A DNA stretch of 64,000 nucleotides. Source: Roseimicrobium sp. ORNL1 (GTDB lineage: Bacteria; Verrucomicrobiota; Verrucomicrobiia; Verrucomicrobiales; Verrucomicrobiaceae). The stretch is from the NCBI RefSeq assembly GCF_011044495.1, contig NZ_CP049143.1:1302001-1366000 (forward strand), in the 5' to 3' direction. The position numbers and the translations under genes were made by a program. Position 1 is the stretch's first letter, and each line of letters begins with the position of its first letter. The notes under the pieces were generated by a model that was not told where the DNA came from, did not search any database, and saw only the letters and a list, made by a program, of their open reading frames with translations. This document shows, piece after piece, positions 1-8,428 of this stretch.

Positions 1-103
1 TTCAGCCGCGGAGAGTAACTCTGGACCGCCTGCGCCGGGATGGGCTTGCCTTCCCTCCCGGCGGTGAAGTACACTTGCCCCGTCCCCGCCCCCGTCTTCT
101 TCC

Positions 104-1156
104 ATGTCCCGCTCCCGCCACAAGAGAACTGACGAGCTTCTCCTGATTCCGTTCCTGGACATTCTGTGTTCCTTGATCGGGATTCTGGTGCTGATCATCG
201 TCGTCCTTTGCGTGGCCCAGTCCCAGCAGACCAACGGCCGTACCCCGGAGGAAATCGAGCGCTCCAAACAGTATGTGGAGGCCCTGAAGAAGGAAAAGGA
301 AGTCCAGAAGGACGATGTGAAGCAGAAGGAGCAGCTCGCCAAGCTGGAGGAAAAGAAGAAGGTGGCTGAGGAAAAATCCCAGCGTCTGGCCAAGCTGCGC
401 AAGCTGCTCTCCACCTCCGCGAACATCCAGGAGATGAACAAGGAGCTCAGCCAGAACCTCATCAAGGAACTGGACAACCTGATTCTCGAAATCGAAGGCC
501 TGACCAAGCAGGACAGCGTGCTGCGGAAGGAAATCGAGACCCTCATGGCCGAACTCAAGGCCCGCCAGGCCCCGCTGGAGAAGAAGCTGCCCCCTGTGAT
601 GGTGCAGCCCAGCGGCTCCGGCCTTGCCCAGGGGACCAAGCTTTACTTTGTGGAAGCGACCGGCGGCAAGCTCACCGTCTTTTGGGACCAGGAGAAGAAG
701 AGCGTGCTTACCGCTGCAGATGAAGTCGTCGCTGCCGATGTGGGCTTCAATCACTTCCTCAAGGAGGTCATCAAGATTCCGCAGTCGAAGGTCATCTTCC
801 TCCTGCGTGATGATGGCATGGGCGCCTACAACAAGGCGGCCGGCTGGGCTCAGGCCACCTACGGCTACCGTGTGGACCAGATTGGCAAGTTGTTGCTGCC
901 TGGTCGCGGTGAAGTGGACCTCAAAATGTTCAAGGACTACCTCGGCATCATGCCCCCTCCGCCAGAGGTGAAGCTGGTGCCTGTGGGCGGTACTGCGGCG
1001 AAGCCTGCCGCTGCGGCTCCCGCGCCTGCCCCTGCACCCGGAGCTGCACCGGCTGCGGCCCCTGCCGCCAAGCCTGCTCCTGCAGGCACTCCGGCTCCTC
1101 CTGCGGCTCCCACTCCTCCCCCCGCGCCAGCGGCTGCTGCTGCTACCAAAGCTTAG
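104..1156 (+). CDS. ExbD/TolR-like membrane protein with Pro/Ala-rich tail
   Basis: 350 residues. A short basic N-terminus is followed by one membrane segment (about residues 12-38) with an aspartate at its start (D19, in PFLDILCSLIG), the position of the proton-path Asp of ExbD/TolR proteins. Residues about 50-165 are charged coiled coil. Residues 200-290 resemble an ExbD-type periplasmic domain. The last 60 residues are almost only Ala and Pro, as in envelope-spanning linkers. The next gene starts 12 bp downstream and has the same plan, so the two probably work as a pair. A MotA/TolQ-type partner would be expected just upstream, outside the window; bases 1-103 hold no feature I can support. 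Role in a proton-driven envelope complex is inferred. Confidence 0.72.
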   Translation: MSRSRHKRTDELLLIPFLDILCSLIGILVLIIVVLCVAQSQQTNGRTPEEIERSKQYVEALKKEKEVQKDDVKQKEQLAKLEEKKKVAEEKSQRLAKLRKLLSTSANIQEMNKELSQNLIKELDNLILEIEGLTKQDSVLRKEIETLMAELKARQAPLEKKLPPVMVQPSGSGLAQGTKLYFVEATGGKLTVFWDQEKKSVLTAADEVVAADVGFNHFLKEVIKIPQSKVIFLLRDDGMGAYNKAAGWAQATYGYRVDQIGKLLLPGRGEVDLKMFKDYLGIMPPPPEVKLVPVGGTAAKPAAAAPAPAPAPGAAPAAAPAAKPAPAGTPAPPAAPTPPPAPAAAAATKA

Positions 1157-1168
1157 CCCAAGTTACCC

Positions 1169-2314
1169 ATGGCAAAACGTAGAGAGCATCACGAAGAGGA
1201 GCTGCCGTTTGTGGCCCTCATGGATACGATGACGAACGTCGTTGGCGTTCTCATCATCGTGCTCGTCATGATCGGGGTCAGCCTGGCCAACTCGGTGAAG
1301 AAGATCTTCTCCGAGCTGCCGGACGTCACCGTGGCCCAGTTGGAACAGCTCCTGAAGAAGATCGCGGACAATACTCCCAAGGAGGATCCGAAGAAGATCG
1401 ACGAAGAGCTCAAGAAGCTGGAGCAGCAGCTCAAGAAGGACACTGAGGATCTCAAGACCATGGACCTCAGCGCCGAGAAGCAGAACGTGAAGCTGATCGA
1501 CCTCGACGACCTGCAGAAGCAGCTCGCGGAACGCAAGCGGCAGCGCAACGTCAGGAAGGAAGAGACCGACAAGCTGCTGACCGAGGTGGACAAGCTCAAG
1601 GCCCTGCTCGACACCACGCCGGTCTACCAGCCGCCACCCGCCACTGTGGTCCGGCTGCCGAATCCCAAGGAGATTCCCCAAAACGCCGTGATGCACCGCT
1701 TCCTGGTGACCGGCGGTCGCGTGTACTATCTCAATGACGAAAGCTTCATGAAGTCCGTCGTGACTGAGATCGACAAAAACTTCAAGCAGCTCATCCATTC
1801 CGAAGTCGAAGTAAAGGATGCGAACGGCTTCCCCGTCATGGTGAAGGAACGTGGCAAGGACGTGCCCAAGATGAAGACGGTGCTCGATCAGACGAAGCTG
1901 GTGGATCTCTTCACCAAGCGTCCTGTCCAGAATCGCGATCTCAAAGTGGAGCTGGTGCCTTCGCCCAATGCGGCGCGCATGCCCATGAGGCTCGTGCCGA
2001 ATCCCGCGGGTGGAGAGACCACCGCTCAGGTGAAGGATCCTGCCTCGGTGTATCAGCGCTTGATTCGCAAGCTGAAATCCGAGCCCGGCACCGTGGTCTG
2101 GTTCCATGTGTACAAGGACTCTGTGGATACCTATCTCGCTGCGCGTGATGTGGCGGATGCCGTGGGTGTGCCAGTTGCGTGGGAGCTTTATGGGAACCCC
2201 TACTACCAGCGCAATGTGCAGGAGTATGAGGTGAACTTCACCCCGCCGAAGCCGCAGCCACCACCGCCTCCCGGTTCTGTCCGCATTGCGCCTCCGAAGG
2301 CGACGGTGGACTAA
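1169..2314 (+). CDS. Second ExbD/TolR-like membrane protein
   Basis: 381 residues with the same architecture as the gene before it: basic N-terminus, one membrane segment (about 12-40) with an aspartate again at residue 19 (ALMDTMTNVVGVLIIV), a long Lys/Glu coiled coil (about 45-150), then a globular part whose end (VVWFHVYKDSVDTYLAARDV) recalls the fold of ExbD periplasmic domains. The C-terminus has a short proline run. It is 12 bp behind the first gene and surely co-transcribed. Substrate or force-transduction target is unknown. Confidence 0.72.
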   Translation: MAKRREHHEEELPFVALMDTMTNVVGVLIIVLVMIGVSLANSVKKIFSELPDVTVAQLEQLLKKIADNTPKEDPKKIDEELKKLEQQLKKDTEDLKTMDLSAEKQNVKLIDLDDLQKQLAERKRQRNVRKEETDKLLTEVDKLKALLDTTPVYQPPPATVVRLPNPKEIPQNAVMHRFLVTGGRVYYLNDESFMKSVVTEIDKNFKQLIHSEVEVKDANGFPVMVKERGKDVPKMKTVLDQTKLVDLFTKRPVQNRDLKVELVPSPNAARMPMRLVPNPAGGETTAQVKDPASVYQRLIRKLKSEPGTVVWFHVYKDSVDTYLAARDVADAVGVPVAWELYGNPYYQRNVQEYEVNFTPPKPQPPPPPGSVRIAPPKATVD

Positions 2315-2345
2315 TCGTTTCTCACCAACTGCGTGTTATCGTGAT

Positions 2346-2373
2346 GAGAGGCCTGCATTTCGCAGGCCCTCTT
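2346..2373 (+). terminator. Probable terminator hairpin after the ExbD-like pair
   Basis: A 7-bp perfect stem (GGCCTGC / GCAGGCC) with a 5-base loop, extended by weaker pairs, lies 32 bp after the stop at 2314. There is no clear T-run, so efficiency is uncertain. Confidence 0.4.
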
Positions 2374-2514
2374 CATGTGATGGTGACGTGATGATTGCTG
2401 CTTTGCCACTCAGTGGCTTCCCTGAGTCTGGCATCACGTCGCGTGCCCTACGCTCAATTCCAGGCTCTCGTGCGAACTGTGCATGATGCTACCCATAAAG
2501 GTGGCCAAATACGG

Positions 2515-3945
2515 ATGCACTCGCCCAGCCTCGCCCCACCTCTGGAAGTTTCACCTCCTTCCGCGCCGGCTACGGAGCCCCTGAAGGCGCGCGGTTGGGT
2601 GAATCTGTTTCGTGATGCCTTCAAAGCATGGAATGAGGATAAGGCTCTACGGCTCTCCGCGGCGCTCGCGTACTACTCGGTCTTTTCCATCGCTCCGCTC
2701 CTGGTCATCACCATCGCCATCGCCGGACTCGTGCTGGATGATGACGCCGCCTCCGGCCGCCTTTATGATTCGATGAAAGGTTACATTGGTAGTCAGGCCG
2801 CTGCGGGGGTGCAGGCCATGGTGGAGAGTGCCTCCAAGCCGAAGAGTGGGATCATCGCCACGGTTGTAGGTGGGGCCACGCTGCTCCTCGGGGCGTCCGG
2901 CGTGCTGGGTCAGCTCAAGGATGCGCTGAATACCATTTGGGAAGTCGAGTTAAAAAAAGGCGTGGGACTCGCCTTCATGATTCGTTCGAAGTTTCTGAAC
3001 TTCGGCATGGTCCTGGTCATTGGACTTCTGCTTCTGGTGTCGCTGCTGCTCAGTTCCTTTCTCACCAGCTTGAATCAGAGTTTTGAGCAGGTCCTCACAC
3101 TGCCGGCGTGGGTGTGGACCATCCTGGCATCCGTGGTCTCGCTGGGTGTCATCTCCACGCTTTTTGCCATGCTGTTCAAGATTCTCCCGGATGCATGCAT
3201 CCGCTGGAGGGATGTCTGGATTGGCGCGCTCATCACCGCGGTGCTCTTTGAGTTGGGCAAGTTCGCTCTCGGTTGGTACCTCGGGCGTGAAAGCACGGCG
3301 AGTGCCTATGGCTCTGCGGCGTCGGTGGTTCTGCTGATTCTCTGGGTGTATTACGCCTCATGCATCCTGCTCTTCGGCGCGGAGTTTACCCAAGTGTATG
3401 CCGCAGCGACCGGACATGTCATCAAGCCCAGCGCCTATGCCCAGGTGGCTCCGGAAGCCGCTCTGAAAGTGGAGAAGAATATGGCCGTGTCCTCGCCACC
3501 CGGCGCGACAAGTGTGGATGAGGAAGGGGAAACCTGGACCCCGCAGGCCCGCGCGCATCGGCAGCGTGAGAAGGTGAATCCTGTGTTCTCACACCGGCTC
3601 TTTGATCCCGTGCTGAAGTATCTGGAAGGCCGCGGCATGCTGCTGAGCATTGAGGCGAAGGAAGCGCTGGGACAATCTGCGACCATTCTCATTCTCGCCG
3701 CCGTCGCCTGTGTCACGCTGTTTGTGGCGTGGTCACTTCTCGCCATCTCGCTTGTGGGCTTACTCGCGAATCACTTCGACTGGCCGTGGGTAAATGCCGT
3801 GGCCCTCACCGGTGGTGCGCATCTGCTCGCCGCCATCTTAGTGGCCTTGCTCATCTGGCGTCGCGTGATGAAGGGCGCATGGTTCGCAGAAACGTTCAGG
3901 GAACTCAAAAAGGATCGCATATGGCTTCGGGGAACGCCGCACTAA
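2515..3945 (+). CDS. YihY/BrkB-family membrane protein with C-terminal holin-like domain
   Basis: 476 residues from the ATG at 2515, chosen over a TTG at 2395 because the first 40 residues of the longer frame look non-coding and AAAGGTGG precedes the ATG. Residues about 20-310 are a YihY/BrkB domain: the typical opening (DKALRLSAALAYYSVFSIAPLL) and some six membrane segments, ending with an LLFGAEFTQVYA motif. The remaining ~165 residues hold a hydrophilic linker and two further membrane helices resembling the Holin-X (DUF1469/YqjE) family. YihY proteins are inner-membrane proteins of unsettled function. The 3' end overlaps the next gene by 25 bp, so the two are translationally linked. Confidence 0.85.
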   Translation: MHSPSLAPPLEVSPPSAPATEPLKARGWVNLFRDAFKAWNEDKALRLSAALAYYSVFSIAPLLVITIAIAGLVLDDDAASGRLYDSMKGYIGSQAAAGVQAMVESASKPKSGIIATVVGGATLLLGASGVLGQLKDALNTIWEVELKKGVGLAFMIRSKFLNFGMVLVIGLLLLVSLLLSSFLTSLNQSFEQVLTLPAWVWTILASVVSLGVISTLFAMLFKILPDACIRWRDVWIGALITAVLFELGKFALGWYLGRESTASAYGSAASVVLLILWVYYASCILLFGAEFTQVYAAATGHVIKPSAYAQVAPEAALKVEKNMAVSSPPGATSVDEEGETWTPQARAHRQREKVNPVFSHRLFDPVLKYLEGRGMLLSIEAKEALGQSATILILAAVACVTLFVAWSLLAISLVGLLANHFDWPWVNAVALTGGAHLLAAILVALLIWRRVMKGAWFAETFRELKKDRIWLRGTPH

Positions 3946-4346
3946 AGGAACAAGCACTGGCCATTCTTCAGGCCGGACGCAGGGAAATCAGCGCCGAAGC
4001 CAAATGGCTGCGCCATGAGCTGAACCCGAAGCATGCCGCCGAGCGCATCACGCGTGATCATACCGGCACTGTATTGCTCACTGCTTTCGGCATCGGGCTG
4101 CTCGTGCCTCTTCTGCTCATTCCAAAGAAGAAGTCCCACCACGAGGAGTTGATTGAAGCTCTCAGTGCAGCCCAAAAAAAGCAACTGAAGAAGACCGAGA
4201 AACCCAAGGTGGGTGCTGGCGCCTATCTCGCCGGATTGGTTACGAAAGCTGTCACCCCCGTCTTGGTGAAACAGGGGCTGCGCCTCTGGGAAAATCTCCA
4301 GCAAGCAAAGTCATCTCCTGATGCCCGTCCGGCGAGGTATGCGTGA
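3921..4346 (+). CDS. Small membrane protein, YqjD/DUF3618-like
   Basis: 141 residues from ATG 3921, with AAAAAGGA just upstream; the start lies inside the end of the YihY gene. An amphipathic helical N-terminus containing a LNPKHAAERI stretch is followed by one membrane segment (about 50-67) and a basic tail. Holin-X-type proteins are commonly encoded beside such small one-helix proteins (YqjD, DUF3618), which supports the call. Exact function unknown. Confidence 0.62.
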   Translation: MASGNAALKEQALAILQAGRREISAEAKWLRHELNPKHAAERITRDHTGTVLLTAFGIGLLVPLLLIPKKKSHHEELIEALSAAQKKQLKKTEKPKVGAGAYLAGLVTKAVTPVLVKQGLRLWENLQQAKSSPDARPARYA

Positions 4347-4391
4347 GGGGACGGCGTGATAAACCGATTGCTGGCAGTCTTGTGCCGAAGG

Positions 4392-4564
4392 CCTTGGACT
4401 GCGGCAGCCTGCTGCCGCTTTCCAGAGTCCACAGCCTGCTGTGGCGATGGTAACACTCGTTCGTAGGGTAACGTATCCAGATCAGCTTGGCGACTTCGTC
4501 GCGGCACAACGTGCAGCAGGCTGCACTTTTGGAAAGCGGCAGCAGGGCTGCACGCAGTCCAAGG
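4392..4564. repeat. Long imperfect palindromic intergenic element
   Basis: The 299-bp gap between the small membrane protein and the nitrate reductase is largely filled by an inverted repeat. Outer arms 4392-4422 and 4531-4564 begin CCTTGGACTGCG and end with its exact complement; they pair over about 30 bases with a bulge. Inside lie two smaller palindromes around CAGCCTGCTG. It lies between convergent genes, so it may act as a terminator for both, but the complexity suggests a REP-like dispersed element. No second copy is visible in this window. Confidence 0.65.
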
Positions 4565-4645
4565 ACGCTTCGCGTCACTGTTTGATATCGTTCGCCCAGC
4601 TTTCCCCGCTCCTTCGAGTGCTGGCGATCTCAACTTAACCCACCC

Positions 4646-6910
4646 CTAATGCCCACCTCTCCGCCTTGATCGCTTCGCACTTCCCACCAGCGCCCCCACC
4701 TGCACCGCGCAGTGCTTGTATGACGGCTGCCTGCTCTGGGGATCCACCGAGGTCAAGGTGAGCTGATTCACCTCCGCATAGTGCATCGGCATGAAGATCT
4801 GTCCGCGTTGCACGGTGGAGGTCACACGCGCCTGGGCTTCGATCTCCGCGCGCCTGGACTTCACCTTCACGATTTCACCATCCTTGATGCCGCGGCTCCG
4901 CGCATCCAGCGGATGCATCTCCACATAGACCTCGGCGGGATAAAGTTTCCGGAGGATTGCCGACTTGCCGGTACGTGTCTGCGTATGCCACTGCGCCGAT
5001 GTACCGCGACCAGTCAACAGTACGAGTGGATACTCCTTGTCCGTGGGTTCAATGACGGGACGTGGTGCTGAAAATACAAACTTCGCCCTGCCATCCGCAG
5101 TGAAGAATTTTCCATCTTCGAACAACCGCCTCTGCTGTGTGGGCTTCACACGACCTTCCGTGACCTCCGGACCATTCACCTTTGACCGGTCACTCTCTTT
5201 CCACGGCCACTGCACGCCGCCACACGCTTCCAGCATGTCATAGCCTTCGATGCCGGAAATCTCACAGGGCTGGCCTTTGGATATCTCCTGCAGAATCTCG
5301 AACACCGACTCCGGGGAAGTCCAGAGGCTGAACAACTGTGAGCAGCCCCAGTAGTGTGCGATGAGACGGAAGATGTGAAAATCGGCGAGTGCCTGTCCTG
5401 GAGCGCGCGACACTTTCCGTGAAACTCCAATGCGCCGCTCTGAATTGATGAACGTGCCCTCCTTTTCACCCCATCCTGCGGCAGGCAGTACCAGGTGCGC
5501 GAGCTCAGCGCTCTCGGTGGTGGCATACATGTCCTGCACCACGAAGAAGTCGAGCTTGTGCAGCAACTCACGCACCCGCTTCTGCTGAATCCAGGAGTGC
5601 GCCGCGTTCGTGGCAATCATCCACAAGCCCTTGATCGTGCCGTCCTCGATGCCCTGGATGATTTGATCGTAGGCGAGACTGGGCTTGTCCGGGATGCGCT
5701 CCACTGGCATGTCCAGCACGTCCGCGACCTTCTGGCGGTGGAGGGCATTCGTGAAGTCATGCCCGCCCATCAGGTTCGTGGTGTTGGAAAACAGCCGCGA
5801 TCCCATCGCATTGCACTGGCCGGTGATGGAGTTCGCACCGGTGCCCGGGCGACCGATGTTTCCCGTCATCAGCGCGAGGTTGATGATGGCCTGCGCCGTG
5901 CGAGTCGCCTCATGGCCCTGGTTCACCCCCATGGTCCACCAGAAGGAAACACGCTCCCCCTTGGTGATGGTCCACGCGAGTTTCTCGAACTCCGTGGCAC
6001 TGATTCCAATGGCGGAGAGATGCTTCTCCGGCGCATAGTCCTTCAGGAACTCACGGAACTCCTCAAAGCCACGCGTGTGTTCTTCGATGAACTTCTCCGC
6101 GATCACACCATGGTCCACCAGCCAGCGCGCCAGGCAATACAGCAACAGGAGATCCGCCTTGGGCTGGATGGCAACATGTTGCGTGGCCGCCATTGCAGTC
6201 TCCGTTTTGCGCGGATCGATGACGATGATGCCTGGCTGGTGTTGGTTGCGGAGCACCCGCTGCCACATGATGGGATGGGCGATGCACGGATTCGCACCGA
6301 TGAAGACGAGCACGTCGCTCTCCTCAAAGTCTGCATACGTGAAGGGTGGAGCATCGAAGCCGAAGCTCTCCTTGTACGCCGCCACGGAGGTGGCCATGCA
6401 CTGGCGCGTGTTGCCATCGCCATGCACCATTCCCATGCCGAACTTCGCCAGCGCGCCGAGGAAAGCCATCTCCTCACACATGATCTGGCCGGTGCTCAGG
6501 AAGGCGACGGACTCGCGTCCATGCTGGTCCATGATGGCTTGAAACTTTCGGCAAAAGGTCTGCAGCGCCGTGTCCCAATCTACGGGTTCACCATTCAGTA
6601 TTGGAGTCGTGGCGCGATCTTGAGCAGCCAGTGGCGTGAGTGCCTCCCACCCTTTCGGGCAGGCCATGCCCATGTTCACCGGATAGTCCGTGTCTGCGGT
6701 GAGCCCGATGGCCTGCTTGGATTCATTGAGATGCACCTTCAGTCCGCATCCCGTGGAGCAGAATCCACAAATGGCGCGCGCGATGGAGCGCGGCTGTGCC
6801 TGCGTGGGTAGGCTACCGAGACCGAAGTTGGCCGGCTCAAGGACAAGCTGGGAGGTGAGTGGACCATCCCACTCACGCAACGTCATGGCTGGCAGAAGAG
6901 GTGTGTTCAT
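4646..6910 (-). CDS. Assimilatory nitrate reductase, molybdopterin catalytic subunit
   Basis: 754 residues. Start 6910 forms an ATGA overlap with the upstream gene. The N-terminus carries the Fe4S4 motif [10 protein letters not shown] (C48, C51, C55) with the fourth Cys at 84 (MACPKG), then the bis-MGD fold. The DGNTRQCM segment near residue 170 supplies the cysteine expected to ligate Mo in Nas/Nap-type enzymes. The C-terminal molydopterin-dinucleotide domain ([11 protein letters not shown]-like, from about 640) is complete. No Tat signal, so cytoplasmic. There is no NasA-type BFD iron-sulfur tail; electrons probably come from the ferredoxin/anchor protein encoded immediately upstream. Product nitrite would feed the nitrite reductase of the same operon. 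Close relatives include NarB/NasA; formate dehydrogenase is less likely given the neighbours. Confidence 0.88.
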   Translation of the reverse strand: MNTPLLPAMTLREWDGPLTSQLVLEPANFGLGSLPTQAQPRSIARAICGFCSTGCGLKVHLNESKQAIGLTADTDYPVNMGMACPKGWEALTPLAAQDRATTPILNGEPVDWDTALQTFCRKFQAIMDQHGRESVAFLSTGQIMCEEMAFLGALAKFGMGMVHGDGNTRQCMATSVAAYKESFGFDAPPFTYADFEESDVLVFIGANPCIAHPIMWQRVLRNQHQPGIIVIDPRKTETAMAATQHVAIQPKADLLLLYCLARWLVDHGVIAEKFIEEHTRGFEEFREFLKDYAPEKHLSAIGISATEFEKLAWTITKGERVSFWWTMGVNQGHEATRTAQAIINLALMTGNIGRPGTGANSITGQCNAMGSRLFSNTTNLMGGHDFTNALHRQKVADVLDMPVERIPDKPSLAYDQIIQGIEDGTIKGLWMIATNAAHSWIQQKRVRELLHKLDFFVVQDMYATTESAELAHLVLPAAGWGEKEGTFINSERRIGVSRKVSRAPGQALADFHIFRLIAHYWGCSQLFSLWTSPESVFEILQEISKGQPCEISGIEGYDMLEACGGVQWPWKESDRSKVNGPEVTEGRVKPTQQRRLFEDGKFFTADGRAKFVFSAPRPVIEPTDKEYPLVLLTGRGTSAQWHTQTRTGKSAILRKLYPAEVYVEMHPLDARSRGIKDGEIVKVKSRRAEIEAQARVTSTVQRGQIFMPMHYAEVNQLTLTSVDPQSRQPSYKHCAVQVGALVGSAKRSRRRGGH

Positions 6911-8415
6911 GCGTGCCCGGGCATTCTCCATGCAGCGCCGCCGCGGAAGAAGATGATGCGCTCCAAGATTTCCCCTGCGAGCAGGACCAACAAACCGGCA
7001 ATCGGCGAGTGCAGCATCAGCGCGGCGCCGGACATGCCGAGAGCGAAGCGGCTGAAGTGCCACACTTTGAGTGGTCCCAAGAGAAGGCGCTTTGTGCGTG
7101 TGTGTTGCTCTTCATCTCTGGAGAGATAGAGCAGTTCGAAAACCAGCTTCACGGCGGCGAAGGCCAGCACCATTCCTGGAGCGACAAGTCCAAAGCATGC
7201 CGTCAGCGCTCCACCCAGTACCAGCCCCGTGCCGAAGAACTTGGGCAGCGTCTGGCTCATCTGCCAGAACGGACGGCGGGTATCCACATACACCATCACG
7301 GAGCAGAAGACGCACGCGAAACCAATGACGGCCACCCACCACGAGGGGATGAAGCCCAATGCCGCCGCAGCGCCCGCGGGAGGGAATCCGCCAAAGGCCA
7401 CAATCTCCCGGCTCAACCATGAACGGCGCAGGCCCAGGAAACACCGCCATGCTTTCAGCGGCTGCCCTAGGTGAGCGATACTGGCTCCAATGCCAAGCGA
7501 CGCAATCGCAGTGCCAATCCACGACACGAGCGCATTCGACTGCGCAAAGAGGAAGACGCCCGCCGCGAATTGCGTGAGCACCAGCATGACAACCAGCGGT
7601 CCATGCGTGTGCTCCACCGGAGGCGTGGCCGCATTCACTGCCATGGCGGAGGCAGGCACCGGCTTGCTGGAGACGTAGCGGGTGGAGGGGCGTGTATAGC
7701 CTGAAGAAACCGTATCCGGCAGCAGATGCGCGCTGGAGGAGTACGTGGAAGTGGGCGCCGTGCTCACCTCAGTGGTGGCCGCAGTGATCGTTTCAGAAAC
7801 ATTCACAATGCGGATCGCAATCGCGCCATTCGGGCAGGACTGCACACACGCGGGCGCTTCACCCACGGCGAGACGCTGGTGGCACATGTCGCACTTGCGC
7901 ACGATGCCGCGCTTCTTGTTGAATTTGGGCACATCGTACGGGCACTTCAGGATGCAGTATGAGCAGCCGATGCACTGGTCATCAAGGTGCCGTACGATGC
8001 CGGTCTCCTCATCCTTCGAATAGGCGAGCACTGGGCAGCCGTTCGAGCAGGCGGGATCCACGCAGTGGTGGCACGCCGTGGTGACCGTCTGCTGGTAGGG
8101 GATGTACACATCACCGACCAGCAGGCCCACATCGCGCCAGCTCTCGTCATCATCGAGACCATTGAGCGAGTGGCAGGCTGCCACACAAGCCTTGCAACCC
8201 GTGCACTGGTCGAGATTCACCTCGAATGCATACTGCTCCCCTTGCTTGGGACGCAGCATCGGGATGAGGCTGCGGTAGTGCCGCGCCTGTAGCGGTTCAT
8301 CATGAGTGCCGCGTTCATGCCACTCCGAAAACTGCTCCACCGCCGTGCCAAGCTGCGCCTGTTCGGCCAGCAGCTTGTCCACGAGCGAGGTGCGATGTTC
8401 CAGCTCCGCCACCAT
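6907..8415 (-). CDS. DmsB-type four-cluster ferredoxin fused to DmsC-type membrane anchor
   Basis: 502 residues from ATG 8415 (AAGAGGT upstream, 14 bp after the nitrite reductase stop). Residues about 60-210 carry four Cys motifs for four Fe4S4 clusters: [15 protein letters not shown]...[16 protein letters not shown] and CDMC...CVQSC. A low-complexity Ser/Thr linker leads to an eight-helix DmsC/YnfH-like domain (about 270-500). In DmsABC-type enzymes such subunits pass electrons from quinol to the Mo subunit; here B and C are one chain, next to a soluble-looking catalytic subunit. The arrangement suggests a quinol-linked, membrane-tethered assimilatory nitrate reductase. Confidence 0.85.
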   Translation of the reverse strand: MVAELEHRTSLVDKLLAEQAQLGTAVEQFSEWHERGTHDEPLQARHYRSLIPMLRPKQGEQYAFEVNLDQCTGCKACVAACHSLNGLDDDESWRDVGLLVGDVYIPYQQTVTTACHHCVDPACSNGCPVLAYSKDEETGIVRHLDDQCIGCSYCILKCPYDVPKFNKKRGIVRKCDMCHQRLAVGEAPACVQSCPNGAIAIRIVNVSETITAATTEVSTAPTSTYSSSAHLLPDTVSSGYTRPSTRYVSSKPVPASAMAVNAATPPVEHTHGPLVVMLVLTQFAAGVFLFAQSNALVSWIGTAIASLGIGASIAHLGQPLKAWRCFLGLRRSWLSREIVAFGGFPPAGAAAALGFIPSWWVAVIGFACVFCSVMVYVDTRRPFWQMSQTLPKFFGTGLVLGGALTACFGLVAPGMVLAFAAVKLVFELLYLSRDEEQHTRTKRLLLGPLKVWHFSRFALGMSGAALMLHSPIAGLLVLLAGEILERIIFFRGGAAWRMPGHA

Positions 8416-8428
8416 GTGATGCGACCTC

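Noticed and set aside
1163-2107. 314-residue minus-strand frame opposite the second ExbD-like gene
   Set aside because: Shadow of a Lys/Glu coiled coil (reads as Leu/Phe-rich); no independent support.
5495-6811. Long plus-strand frame opposite the nitrate reductase gene
   Set aside because: Antisense shadow of a well-motivated molybdopterin enzyme; composition has no ordered domains.
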